Shown: positions 26,864 to 34,856 of the stretch, one piece after another
Layout of the letters: each line of letters opens with the position of its first letter
How positions within the stretch are numbered: the stretch's first letter is position 1
Origin: Rhizobium sp. TH135
GTDB lineage: Bacteria; Pseudomonadota; Alphaproteobacteria; Rhizobiales; Rhizobiaceae
Assembly: GCF_002855515.1 (NCBI RefSeq)
Contig: NZ_PKRP01000002.1
Location: 372,001 to 436,000, forward strand
DNA length: 64,000 nucleotides
Direction of reading: 5' to 3'
Made by a program: the position numbers and the translations under genes
The notes under the pieces: generated by a model
The model's input: the letters and a program-made list of their open reading frames with translations, nothing else
Database searches by the model: none
What the model was told of the DNA's origin: nothing

Positions 26864-27841
26864 ATGACCTTCCACTCCCGCAAGCTCGCTCTTTCCGCAG
26901 CGCTCGCAATAGCCCTCTCGGGCTCCGCCTTCGCTGCCGAGGAAGTCAAGTTTCGCTATCTCGCCAGCCAGGGCGGATTGTCCGCCCATGAACTGGCTGC
27001 CGAGCTGGGCTACTTCGATGGCACCGGCATCACCATCGAGAATGTCGGCTATGCCACCGGCGGCCCGGCCTCGCTCATCGCGCTGGCCTCCGGCGATGTC
27101 GAGATCGGCAGTGCTGCCACCTCTGCTGTTCTGAACTCGATCATCGGCGGCAACGACTTTGTCGCCGCCTATCCCTCGAACGGCATCAATGACGAGGTCC
27201 AGTCGATCTTCTACGTGCTGGAAGACAGTCCCATCCGCGAGATCAAGGATATCGCCGGAAAGACCGTCGCCGTGAATACGCTCGGTGCCCATCTCGACTA
27301 CACGATCCGCGAGGCTCTGCATTCCGTCGGTTTGTCGTCGGATTCCGCCAACCAGATCGTTGTCCCGGGCCCGCAGCTTGAGCAGGTCCTGCGCTCCGGT
27401 CAGGTCGATGTATCGGCATTTGGCTACTGGCAGACGACCTTCGAGGGGGCTGCCAAGCAGAAGGGCGGGCTCCGCGCGATCTTCGACGACACGGATGTGC
27501 TCGGCGAAATCGCCGGCGGCTTCATCGTCCTGCGCCGCGACTTCATCGAAAAGCACCCCGAAGCTGCTAAGGTCTTCGTCGAACAGTCCGAGCGCGCCCT
27601 CGACTATGCCCGCGAAAACCCGGAGGAGACCAAGAAGATCTTCGCCAAGGCCCTGGCCGAACGCGGCGAAAACCCCGATATCGCGCAGTTCTTCCGCGGT
27701 TATGGCGTGCGCCCTGGCGGCAAGGCAGTCGAGCGCGACCTCCAGTTCTGGATCGACGTCCTCGTCCGCGAAGGCAAGCTGAAGGAAGGCCAGCTCTCGG
27801 CCAGCGATATCCTCTATTCCCCTGAGACGGCGAGCAACTGA
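26864..27841 (+). CDS. ABC transporter substrate-binding protein, SsuA-like
   Basis: 325 residues from the ATG at 26864, with AAGGA upstream. A signal peptide (MTFHSRKLALSAALAIALSG, cleavage after AFA near residue 24) precedes a two-lobed binding fold: FRYLASQGGLSAHELAAELGYFDGTGI, ASGDVEIGSAATSAVLNSI, DIAGKTVAVNTLGAHLDYTIREAL and a VSAFGYWQT segment. It resembles aliphatic sulfonate and nitrate-type binding proteins. It delivers substrate to the SsuC-like permease. The stop is 2 bp from the next start, so the two genes are tightly coupled. Confidence 0.9.
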   Translation: MTFHSRKLALSAALAIALSGSAFAAEEVKFRYLASQGGLSAHELAAELGYFDGTGITIENVGYATGGPASLIALASGDVEIGSAATSAVLNSIIGGNDFVAAYPSNGINDEVQSIFYVLEDSPIREIKDIAGKTVAVNTLGAHLDYTIREALHSVGLSSDSANQIVVPGPQLEQVLRSGQVDVSAFGYWQTTFEGAAKQKGGLRAIFDDTDVLGEIAGGFIVLRRDFIEKHPEAAKVFVEQSERALDYARENPEETKKIFAKALAERGENPDIAQFFRGYGVRPGGKAVERDLQFWIDVLVREGKLKEGQLSASDILYSPETASN

Positions 27842-27843
27842 CC

Positions 27844-28617
27844 ATGGCGCTCGCTCAGTCCAACAGCATTCGCGGAGAGGTGACGATCCGTCACCTCTCC
27901 AAAACCTTCACCCTCAATGGACAGCCGCTGCCGGTCCTGAAGGATCTGAACCTCACCATCCGCTCGGGCGAAAGCCTGGCGATCGTCGGTGCCAGCGGTT
28001 CGGGCAAGACGACTCTTCTGCGCATTCTTGCCGGCCTTGAAGATGCGGACAGCGGCGATGTCCTGATCGACGGCCGTCGCATCCGCGGCGTCGGCACCGA
28101 ACGGGCCGTCATCTTCCAGGAACCGCGCCTTCTGCCGTGGCTGACGGTCATCGACAACATTGGCTTCGGATTGGAGACCAGAGGCCTCGCCCGCGACGAG
28201 GCGCACTTCATCTCGCAGCGTTACGTCGATCTTGTTGGTCTCAATGGCTTTGAAACCGCCTATCCGCGCCAGCTCTCGGGCGGCATGGCGCAAAGGGTCG
28301 GTATCGCCCGCGCGCTCGCTGTCCAGCCGGAAATCCTGCTGCTCGACGAACCGCTCGGTGCGCTGGATGCCATGACCAAGATCGGCATGCAGCAGGAACT
28401 CGCCCGAATCTGGAAAGAGGAGGACGTGACAACAGTGCTCGTCACCCACGATCTCGAAGAAGCGATTTTCCTTGCCGACCGAATCCTCATTCTGCCCCGC
28501 GAGAAGGGCGGAGAGCCCCAGCTGATCGACATCGACTTGCCCCGCCCCCGCGATCGCAGCGCGCCTGCTTTCGTGCGCCAGCGAGAGGAATTGCTCGGGC
28601 TTTTTGGATTGCATTGA
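27844..28617 (+). CDS. ABC transporter ATP-binding protein, SsuB/TauB type
   Basis: 257 residues from the ATG at 27844. Walker A GASGSGKTT (near residue 50), Q-loop IFQEPRLLPWLTV, signature LSGGMAQRVGIARAL, Walker B ILLLDEPLGALDAMTK and the switch His in VLVTHDLEEA are all intact. The LPWLTV segment is typical of nitrate/sulfonate/taurine importers. It is the last gene of the monooxygenase-importer operon; a member of the dispersed repeat follows 187 bp after its stop. Confidence 0.95.
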   Translation: MALAQSNSIRGEVTIRHLSKTFTLNGQPLPVLKDLNLTIRSGESLAIVGASGSGKTTLLRILAGLEDADSGDVLIDGRRIRGVGTERAVIFQEPRLLPWLTVIDNIGFGLETRGLARDEAHFISQRYVDLVGLNGFETAYPRQLSGGMAQRVGIARALAVQPEILLLDEPLGALDAMTKIGMQQELARIWKEEDVTTVLVTHDLEEAIFLADRILILPREKGGEPQLIDIDLPRPRDRSAPAFVRQREELLGLFGLH

Positions 28618-29023
28618 AATGGATGAGCGCAAGGGAGGAAGCGTGGTCTTCGGCTGCGCCTCTTTCTTCGACTTTAGCGGGCGTTAAGCGAAGCGAGCCA
28701 AACTGTGGCGGCTATTCCCACATGATGCCGATAACCGGAAATTTGCCTTCGCAGCCCTTTGAGGATACGCAATTTTCAGCTGAAAAAGTTTGGCTGGGAG
28801 CCCGGATTGTCACGTCGTTTCAATGCCTTAGAATGGAGCCTTTAATTTTCCTATGTTCTCCTGCTGCGAGGCCGACGTCAACATAGCCGGAAGGCGGCAA
28901 TTATTTCCGCCCACTTGAAGAAGCTGGATATTTGAACGCTTGATACTCAGGCACCCAATTCGGGGCTGGATCATGCTTTCTCTAAGGCATTCATTCCTTG
29001 GCCCAATACTCAGCTCTGGATCC
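28618..29023. other. Intergenic region between convergent genes, with repeat copy A
   Basis: 406 bp between the importer ATPase and the convergent heavy-metal-sensor-like gene. Apart from the repeat at 28804-28910, I find no gene with a plausible ribosome site and family resemblance. Confidence 0.6.
28804..28910 (+). repeat. Dispersed intergenic repeat, copy A (shorter form)
   Basis: This 107-bp stretch matches the 143-bp core of the copies at 35051 and 48283 from GGATT(G/C)TCAC to GGCAATTATTTCCGC, but lacks 36 bp in the middle (the CGACCGTGGATG to TTTGGG part). It is more divergent than the other two. Similarity to the 48 kb copy extends a further 15 bp or so upstream (TTGGCTGG). It lies 187 bp downstream of a rightward operon end. 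Confidence 0.75.
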
Positions 29024-29491
29024 TCAGGGGCGGCGTCCAAGCCGTTCTGCCACGTCACGACGATCAATTGGCGTAAGAGTTGCCAGCCGCGTTATGAGTG
29101 CGGTCTGAAGCAAGGTCTCAGCAGTCTTCATGCGCTCGGACTTTTCCGATAGCAACCGTTCCAGAGCAGACGGATTGAAAGGTTCTGCCGTCAATACGGT
29201 CCGAAGATCGGCGATGTTGGTCTCTGCGAGATCGCGAAAGCTCGGATCTTGGCGCAGCAGATCGGCGACCTGCTCGCGATCTCGTCCTGGAAGTGCGTCA
29301 AACAGCATGTTGCGTGAGACTTCGACGGACCGTAGAGGCTGGGGTGGGTGAATAAATAGCGCGTCGCCGATCATGATGCCGATGATCAGGGCGTTGAAGG
29401 TTAGCGATCCGATGAAAATGCGTCGATGGATGCGCGATGGAATTGCCTCGATCAGGCGGTTTGACAGTCTATTGGTCATCTCGTCATCCAT
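29024..29491 (-). CDS. Periplasmic heavy-metal-sensor (CnrX-like) family protein
   Basis: 155 residues if started at the complement of 29489-29491; GTG at 29503 and ATG at 29479 are alternatives. A single membrane segment (IFIGSLTFNALIIGIMIGDALFI, residues about 19-41) anchors a helical periplasmic part. It contains LFDALPGRDREQVADLLRQDPSF, ADLRTVLTAEPFNPSALERLLSE and TALITRLATLTPIDRRDVAERL. This pattern is that of the Spy/CnrX-like heavy-metal resistance family. It follows a sigma factor and a small membrane protein in one operon, the order expected if it senses a periplasmic signal and feeds it to the anti-sigma factor. Confidence 0.75.
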   Translation of the reverse strand: MDDEMTNRLSNRLIEAIPSRIHRRIFIGSLTFNALIIGIMIGDALFIHPPQPLRSVEVSRNMLFDALPGRDREQVADLLRQDPSFRDLAETNIADLRTVLTAEPFNPSALERLLSEKSERMKTAETLLQTALITRLATLTPIDRRDVAERLGRRP

Positions 29492-29514
29492 TTCGTCAGT
29501 CACTATGCTTAGGT

Positions 29515-29886
29515 TTACGGTGTTCCGAGGAGCTGTATGGGATTTTCCGGGAGGTCGAAGGTGACAGCCGGTCGGTCGAGGCCTATGCCGCTGAGAAGCA
29601 TCGTCAGGTCGCTGCCAACCGCACCGAGCCATATGCCGCAGCACAGCGAAGCCGCCATGCCAAGCGCAGGACGCCAGCCTCCGATCAGGCCGAGCAGGTC
29701 TTCGATCAGGATGCGCAGCGAAAAGCCGGTGGGGCTTTCTACGGTGGTGCTGCGCACTGTTGCCAGCAGTTCAGCTTCGCGCCGCGCATCAGCGATGAGT
29801 TTGGCAGTTAGAGCGTCCGAGGGCGTTGCCTCAATGCGGCGGAGGTCACCCAGTAGATCTTCCAGTCGGTCGTCATTCATCGGCAT
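29515..29886 (-). CDS. Small membrane protein, candidate anti-sigma factor
   Basis: 123 residues from the ATG at the complement of 29884-29886, which has AAGGAGG 9 bp upstream; it overlaps the sigma-factor stop. The N-terminal half is soluble and helical (NDDRLEDLLGDLRRIEATPSDALTAKLIADARREAELLA), followed by one hydrophobic segment (PALGMAASLCCGIWLGAVG) and a short periplasmic tail. Position directly after an ECF sigma gene and the topology suggest an anti-sigma factor like CnrY. I see no zinc-binding HxxxCxxC motif. Confidence 0.65.
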   Translation of the reverse strand: MPMNDDRLEDLLGDLRRIEATPSDALTAKLIADARREAELLATVRSTTVESPTGFSLRILIEDLLGLIGGWRPALGMAASLCCGIWLGAVGSDLTMLLSGIGLDRPAVTFDLPENPIQLLGTP

Positions 29887-30502
29887 AACCCAAAGCCTCC
29901 TTCTGCGATGACAATGCTGCGCTCAGAGCACGCTTGCCACGGGCGGTCAGCGATTCCACCGCTTCGACCCCGATATCCATGATCGTGGCGATCTCCGGAT
30001 TGCCCAGTCCCTCGAGAAAACGCAAGGATACGGCGAGTGCCTGCCGTTCTGGCAACTCGGCCAGCGCCCGGCGCAGGGCATCCAGTCGCGCCTCCTGTTG
30101 CAGCGACGCAATGATGGATGGATCGCCCGCAGTCATTTCACCCGGAACGGCGTCGAACGGTACTGAGTTTCGGCGGCCCCGCAGGCGGTCCAGGCAAAGA
30201 TTGGCCGTCACGCGATAGAGCCATGTGCTGACTTTGGCCCGCGCTTGCCAGGTCGGAGCCGCCCGCCACAGTCGGAGCATGGCCTCCTGCGTGATATCCT
30301 CGGCCTCGGCGCGTGTGCCAAGCAGGCGCAGCGCCTGGGAAAGGACCCTAGGCGACAGGCGCTCGATAAGCTTTTGCGCCGCGCGCTGATCGCCGGCGGC
30401 GAAGGCTTCCAGCAGACATGCATCTTCGTCCTGCAAGCGGGCGCAGTTCCTCTTTTGGGTCGATGCCGGCGCCAGCGACCGTATCGCCGGCATGGCCGGC
30501 AT
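29873..30502 (-). CDS. ECF-type RNA polymerase sigma factor
   Basis: 209 residues from the ATG at the complement of 30500-30502; an ATG at 30493 is an alternative. Sigma region 2 is seen in LLEAFAAGDQRAAQKLIERL to EAEDITQEAMLRLWR and STWLYRVTANLCLDRLRGRR. Region 4 follows as LRRALAELPERQALAVSLRFLEGLGNPEIATIMDIGVEAVESLTARGKRAL. The frame extends upstream without a stop but that part overlaps the divergent control region and is not needed. A promoter-like site of the same design as two neighbouring promoters lies about 100 bp upstream, consistent with autoregulation. Confidence 0.93.
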   Translation of the reverse strand: MPAMPAIRSLAPASTQKRNCARLQDEDACLLEAFAAGDQRAAQKLIERLSPRVLSQALRLLGTRAEAEDITQEAMLRLWRAAPTWQARAKVSTWLYRVTANLCLDRLRGRRNSVPFDAVPGEMTAGDPSIIASLQQEARLDALRRALAELPERQALAVSLRFLEGLGNPEIATIMDIGVEAVESLTARGKRALSAALSSQKEALGYADE

Positions 30503-30600
30503 CAAGCGTGCCGGACAAAATAATACAGGACTGATTTCTCCCGGCGGCGTCAAGGTGATCACCCAAGCACTCACGAAGGTTGGCGACAAGAACTGCCTTC

Positions 30601-30629
30601 TTGAACGGTCGTGAATAGATTTTCCGTCG
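30601..30629 (-). promoter_or_regulatory. ECF-type promoter for the sigma-factor operon
   Basis: Read leftward: CGACGGAAAAT, 11 bp, then CGTTCAA (complement of 30601-30607). The same two boxes at the same spacing occur at 30657-30685 and 31751-31779 on the plus strand. GGAA and CGTT are typical of ECF -35 and -10 elements. The operon start codon lies about 100 bp downstream. Confidence 0.65.
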
Positions 30630-30656
30630 GAGGGCCGATCTTTCTCATAGGAACAG

Positions 30657-30685
30657 CGACGGAAACGACGTGAGCTTCCGTTCAA
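30657..30685 (+). promoter_or_regulatory. ECF-type promoter for the DedA operon
   Basis: CGACGGAAACG (30657-30667), 11 bp, then CGTTCAA (30679-30685), 27 bp before the ATG at 30713. It is identical in both boxes to the site at 31751 and shares the architecture of the sigma operon's own site. Confidence 0.65.
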
Positions 30686-30712
30686 GCGCCAATGCAGTTG
30701 CCAGGATAACCC

Positions 30713-31135
30713 ATGCGCTTCTTCCGATTTCTTCTGACCCGGCATCCATTGCCGACTGCCGTATTGGTCATCGGTCTTGCCGGGTTCAGCTGGTTCGGCG
30801 CCCGCTTCGTATCCGAACTCCTTTATTTCTCCGATCCCGCCCATCAGCAGCAATCTCTCGCGCCGTGGATGTCCCCCTATTATGTGGCCAAGTCCTGGGA
30901 CCTGCCACGCGAGGTGATCATCCGCGAGATGCAGCTTGAACCGGATCACAAGCAGCCGACGCTGGCCGATGTGGTCGAGCATATGGGCATCACGTTGCCG
31001 GAGCTCGAGGCGCGCATCCGCAAGGCCAAGGCTGCGCTCGAAACGGAGCGGTGGCGGCATCACGGTGGGCGCGAGGACATGTCGCCCGGTCTGGAGCATG
31101 GACGCGGAGAGGCCGGGGCTGGCGACCATGACTGA
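30713..31135 (+). CDS. Small membrane-anchored hypothetical protein
   Basis: 140 residues from the ATG at 30713, with CAGGA upstream. One hydrophobic segment near the N-terminus (LPTAVLVIGLAGFSWFGARFV, residues about 13-33) is followed by a soluble part with WMSPYYVAKSWDLPREVIIREM, a helix-turn-helix-like or sterile-motif-like helical stretch (TLADVVEHMGITLPELEARIRKAKAAL) and a His-rich polar tail. I do not recognise a named family. It overlaps the DedA gene by 8 bp and sits under an ECF-type promoter, so it probably acts at the membrane together with DedA. Confidence 0.75.
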   Translation: MRFFRFLLTRHPLPTAVLVIGLAGFSWFGARFVSELLYFSDPAHQQQSLAPWMSPYYVAKSWDLPREVIIREMQLEPDHKQPTLADVVEHMGITLPELEARIRKAKAALETERWRHHGGREDMSPGLEHGRGEAGAGDHD

Positions 31136-31733
31136 TATTTTGCTCGGACTCGTTCCAACCTATGGGCTGTGGCTCATCATGGGTGCCTTGCTGCTGTCGT
31201 GCCTGGCGCTGCCGGTTCCCTCCTCGATCCTCGTGATGACCGCGGGCGGCTTTGCCTCCAGCGGTGACCTGGTGCTGTGGCAGGTTCAGATCTCAGCCTT
31301 TGGCGGCTTCGTGATCGGCGACCAGCTTGCCTACGGGCTGGCGCGCAAGGGTGGTGCACCGCTTTTGGCAAAGCTGCGTCGGTATCCGCGCATGGAAGGG
31401 CTGTTCGGCAAGGCGGAGGCGCTGCTTAACCGCCGGGGACCGGTGGCAGTTTTCCTGAGCCGCACCGTGTTCAGCCCGCTTGGTCCCTATATGGGATATC
31501 TTTCGGGCGCACTGTCTCTGCCCTGGGCATCCTTCACACTTGCTGCCGTTCTCGGTGCCGTGTGCTGGTGCTGCGGTTACAGCCTGCTCGGCTATGTCTT
31601 CGCCAGCCAGATCGCCCAGGTCGCTTCGCTCATCGGAAATGCGATGGGTATCGTGCTGCTCGGCGCAGTGGTGCTGGCGACCGGCTTCCATCTCTGGCGC
31701 AGCTGGCGGCGGGAGCGAGGCGAGCCTTCCTAG
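31128..31733 (+). CDS. DedA-family membrane protein
   Basis: 201 residues from the ATG at 31128, overlapping the previous gene by 8 bp. About five membrane segments are present. DedA-family motifs include the start (LVPTYGLWLIMGALLLSCLALPVPSSILVM), FGGFVIGDQLAYGLARKGG, the positively charged loop FLSRTVFSPLGPYMGYLSGAL, which replaces the usual F-x-G-R-F-x-P motif, and LGAVCWCCGYSLLGYVF. DedA proteins act in phospholipid flipping, membrane homeostasis and envelope-stress tolerance. ECF control fits an envelope role. Confidence 0.88.
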   Translation: MTDILLGLVPTYGLWLIMGALLLSCLALPVPSSILVMTAGGFASSGDLVLWQVQISAFGGFVIGDQLAYGLARKGGAPLLAKLRRYPRMEGLFGKAEALLNRRGPVAVFLSRTVFSPLGPYMGYLSGALSLPWASFTLAAVLGAVCWCCGYSLLGYVFASQIAQVASLIGNAMGIVLLGAVVLATGFHLWRSWRRERGEPS

Positions 31734-31750
31734 AAATATTCTTAGGCCGG

Positions 31751-31779
31751 CGACGGAAACGCATGAGGGCGCCGTTCAA
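31751..31779 (+). promoter_or_regulatory. ECF-type promoter for the esterase gene
   Basis: CGACGGAAACG (31751-31761), 11 bp, then CGTTCAA (31773-31779), 53 bp before the ATG at 31833. It is identical to the site at 30657 in both boxes and in spacing. Confidence 0.65.
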
Positions 31780-31832
31780 CAGGCAATCAATCCATGGCCG
31801 CTATGGCCGCTTCCACGACTTTGGAGCAAACC

Positions 31833-33107
31833 ATGAACAGACGCATCTTCCTCGTCAGCCTTGCAGGCCTTGGCCTTGCCGCTGCCACGCCCCGTCTTGT
31901 CCTTGCCGTCGAGGGCGGCGCGGGTATTCAGGCGGTGACCGCCATCACGCAGGTCTTCGGCAATGGTCAACGGTTGACGGCGCTGGCGCTCGAATACGGC
32001 ACGGAGATCGAGACGGCCGCTCTGTCTGCGGACGCATTTGCCGTTGCCGACCGCACGGTAACCCGCGTCTATGCCAACACGACGGCAGATCTTTCCGCCG
32101 AGGGCGGCAACGGCCGCTTCGTCATTGTTGAATTGTCGCCCGAGGACGCGGCAGCGCCGACCTATAGCCAGGTGAAGCGCGACATCGTTCACAAGAAGGC
32201 CGAGGCGAGCGTGGTTCAGGCCAAGGCGGTCAAGACGGTTGCGGGCGAGGAGATTGCTGCAAATGATACGCCTGTGTCGAATACGGCCCAGAAGAACCTG
32301 ATCGTCGACGAGTTCAAGCCGCTCGTCTACACGGATCCGGCGACCGGCAACACGCTCGCCTACAATCTCTTCATCCCGCGCGACTACGACCCGTCGAAGC
32401 GCTATCCGCTCGTCAATTTCATGCATGATGCGGGCGTGACCTCGACCGAGGTCGACCGCACGCTGGTGCAGGGTCTGGGCGCTGTCATCTGGGCCGATCC
32501 AGCGGAACAGGCAAAGCGTCCCTGCTTTGTCGTGGCGCCGCAGTTTCCCGAGCAGTTCGTCAACGACCAGTCGGAAGAATCGCCCTATCTCGACCTCGTG
32601 GTCGGGCTCGTGAACTCCGTTGCTGCCGAGTATTCGATTGACCCGAACCGGCTCTACACGACGGGCCAGTCGGGCGGTGGCATGCTGTCGATCGCGATCA
32701 ACATCAAATATCCCGACTTCTTCGCCGCCTCCTTCCTCGTCGCCTGCCAGTGGGCTGCTGAACTCTGCAAGCCGCTCGCCACCGACAAGATGTGGGTCGT
32801 GGTCAGCGCCGGCGACGTCAAGGCTTATCCGGGGCAAAACGCCATCATGGAGGTTCTGGAAGCCGAAGGTGCCAAGGTCTCCCGGGCGGAATGGAATGGC
32901 CGGGCGACGCCCGCAGAACTCTCTGCCGCTGCAGCCGAACTCGAGAAGTCCGGCGGCACGCCGATCCTTTATGCACATTTCGCCACCGGCACGGTGCATC
33001 TCGAAGGCCAGGAGGACAGCCCCGGCGCCAACCACGTCAATACCTGGCGGATCGCCTACGAGATCGAGCATATCCGCGACTGGTTGTTCCGGCAGGTCAG
33101 GGCCTGA
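31833..33107 (+). CDS. Exported alpha/beta-hydrolase (esterase/PHB-depolymerase-like)
   Basis: 424 residues from the ATG at 31833, with TTGGAG upstream. The N-terminus MNRRIFLVSLAGLGLAAATPRLVLA is a signal peptide with an RR pair, possibly Tat. A beta-rich N-domain follows (residues 30-140), then an alpha/beta-hydrolase domain: LAYNLFIPRDYDPSKRYPLVNFMHDAG, FVVAPQFPEQF and the nucleophile motif TTGQSGGGMLS (Ser near residue 286). A late TVHLEGQEDSPGANHVNTWRIAYE region holds the likely catalytic His. Substrate is unknown. It is preceded by an ECF promoter and followed by a tannase-like gene, suggesting an exported hydrolase pair. Confidence 0.82.
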   Translation: MNRRIFLVSLAGLGLAAATPRLVLAVEGGAGIQAVTAITQVFGNGQRLTALALEYGTEIETAALSADAFAVADRTVTRVYANTTADLSAEGGNGRFVIVELSPEDAAAPTYSQVKRDIVHKKAEASVVQAKAVKTVAGEEIAANDTPVSNTAQKNLIVDEFKPLVYTDPATGNTLAYNLFIPRDYDPSKRYPLVNFMHDAGVTSTEVDRTLVQGLGAVIWADPAEQAKRPCFVVAPQFPEQFVNDQSEESPYLDLVVGLVNSVAAEYSIDPNRLYTTGQSGGGMLSIAINIKYPDFFAASFLVACQWAAELCKPLATDKMWVVVSAGDVKAYPGQNAIMEVLEAEGAKVSRAEWNGRATPAELSAAAAELEKSGGTPILYAHFATGTVHLEGQEDSPGANHVNTWRIAYEIEHIRDWLFRQVRA

Positions 33108-33179
33108 GCTGGCGCTCTGGTCTGTCCTGATGGACAATCACCAAATGCGCCTGCCACCTTTGGAAAGAGGATGAACCTG

Positions 33180-34856
33180 ATGAAACCCTTATCGAGAACC
33201 ATGCGCGGCCTATTGGGCGGGGTGAGCATGATAGCGAGTTTGACGGCGGGTGAGGCGATGGCTGAAGGTGCTTTCGACAAGACATTGACACTTGATCCCG
33301 CGCGCTTTGCGGTCGTCAACGTCACTGTGGACGGCAAGCCCATGGTGCTGCGCCGCTATGATGCGGTCTATGTCGGCAAGCCTGTCGCCATGGCATCCGA
33401 ACAGCCGGCTCGCAGGATGGGGCCGGGCGGAAGCCCCTCGGGCGCCGACACGCAAACGCTGGCTGATCCGCTGACATACCAGAAGCTCAGCATCTTCGTT
33501 CCTGAAACGGCATCCGAGACCTCGGCAATCATCCTGAATGTCAACAACGGAGGATGGTTCGCCAGCGAACTGCAGTCCGATATCCAAGACGGTGGCGCCT
33601 ACCGATCGGACAGCGATACGGACAAGGCCGGCGCAGCGCTCGCCGCCGGCTATGTCTATGTTGATATCGGCAGTCGCGGACGTGGCATTCTGGCGGCCGA
33701 CGGCAGCCTCCCGGGTAAGGCGCCTGCAGCCGTGATCGACACCAAGGCAGCTATCCGTTACCTGAGGCTCAACGATACAGCCCTTCCCGGATCGGCGGAG
33801 CGCATCGTCATCACCGGAACCTCCGGCGGCGGCGGTCTGTCTTCCGTGGTTGCCGCGAGCGGCAACAGCCCGGATTATCTGCGTCATCTGGCCGAGCTTG
33901 GTGCTGCCGGCGTTGCGGAAGACGGGACAAGCAGTCTCAACGACGACGTCTTCGCCGTCATTGCCTATTGCCCGATCACCGATCTCGGTCACGCCGACAT
34001 GGCCTATGAATGGCTCTATAGCGGCATCCGCACGGAAGAAAATACAGCAGACAATCGCTGGGGAGAGCGGGCCAAGGCCGCGTCAGCCGAGCTCGCTGCC
34101 GCCTATCCCGCCTATCTAGACGGCTTGAAGCTGACCCGCGCCGACGGCACGCCGCTCACCTCTGCGACCATGAAGGCCGCAATCACCGATGAGGTTCGCA
34201 AGGAAGTCGAACGCCATGTCGCAGCAGGCGGCACGATCCCCGCACGTGGCGAAGATTTCGAAATCACGCTGCGGCAGCGAGGCGGCGAGAAGACGCTCGT
34301 TCTCCAGAATGATTGGGTGACCGTCGAAAACGGCGCCGTAACGGCACTCGACTTCGACGCGTTCCTTGGTTTCGTCGCCAAGACCTCCGCGCTGAAGAAC
34401 GTGCCCGCCTTCGACCGCAGCGCCAATACCGGGAATGAAGGCGTTGACGGCGAGAACTCGCTGTTTGGCGCGGCCACTCAGGCCTATTCGAACTTCAGCG
34501 CGTTCGGCTGGAACAACAACGAAGTCAAAGGGGATGGTTCCGGTCCCGACGATACCGGCCAGGATTGGGCAAGCTATACAAGCGGTGCGGGAGCGGCGCT
34601 TGCCGAGCAGGTGCGCTTGATCAATCCCATGGCCTATCTGCGCACCGAGGCGCAGGCGGCACCCTACTGGTACATCCGCCACGGCATGATCGACCGGGAC
34701 ACATCCTTCGCGGTGGAACTCTCACTGGCCGCGGCAGCCCGCATGGACGACGACGTCAAATCCGTTGACTTCCGGCTGCCGTGGATGACCCCGCACAGTG
34801 GCGATTACGATGTACGGGAAGCCTATGCCTGGCTGGCAGGAGTGCTGGGGAGATAG
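33180..34856 (+). CDS. Exported tannase-like (subtype B) esterase
   Basis: 558 residues from the ATG at 33180, with AAAGAGG 8 bp upstream; the ATG at 33171 abuts that site. A signal peptide is present (cleavage after AMA near residue 28). The catalytic serine lies in GTSGGGGLSSVV near residue 220, and the sequence around ILNVNNGGWF, VYVDIGSRGRG and a late PYWYIRHGMIDRDTSFAVEL with the catalytic-type Asp and His fits bacterial subtype B tannases. These hydrolyse galloyl esters in the family, but other aromatic esters are possible. It follows the ECF-promoted esterase by 72 bp, and probably shares its transcript. Confidence 0.85.
   Translation: MKPLSRTMRGLLGGVSMIASLTAGEAMAEGAFDKTLTLDPARFAVVNVTVDGKPMVLRRYDAVYVGKPVAMASEQPARRMGPGGSPSGADTQTLADPLTYQKLSIFVPETASETSAIILNVNNGGWFASELQSDIQDGGAYRSDSDTDKAGAALAAGYVYVDIGSRGRGILAADGSLPGKAPAAVIDTKAAIRYLRLNDTALPGSAERIVITGTSGGGGLSSVVAASGNSPDYLRHLAELGAAGVAEDGTSSLNDDVFAVIAYCPITDLGHADMAYEWLYSGIRTEENTADNRWGERAKAASAELAAAYPAYLDGLKLTRADGTPLTSATMKAAITDEVRKEVERHVAAGGTIPARGEDFEITLRQRGGEKTLVLQNDWVTVENGAVTALDFDAFLGFVAKTSALKNVPAFDRSANTGNEGVDGENSLFGAATQAYSNFSAFGWNNNEVKGDGSGPDDTGQDWASYTSGAGAALAEQVRLINPMAYLRTEAQAAPYWYIRHGMIDRDTSFAVELSLAAAARMDDDVKSVDFRLPWMTPHSGDYDVREAYAWLAGVLGR

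Larger units (their letters stand above)
30503..30712. other. Divergent control region between the sigma-factor operon and the DedA operon
   Basis: 210 bp with two ECF-type promoter candidates, one on each strand, annotated separately. No gene is seen in it. Confidence 0.6.

Noticed and set aside
30503..31129. Long upstream extension of the sigma-factor frame
   Set aside because: It overlaps the divergent gene and both ECF promoter candidates, and sigma region 2 begins only after 30460.
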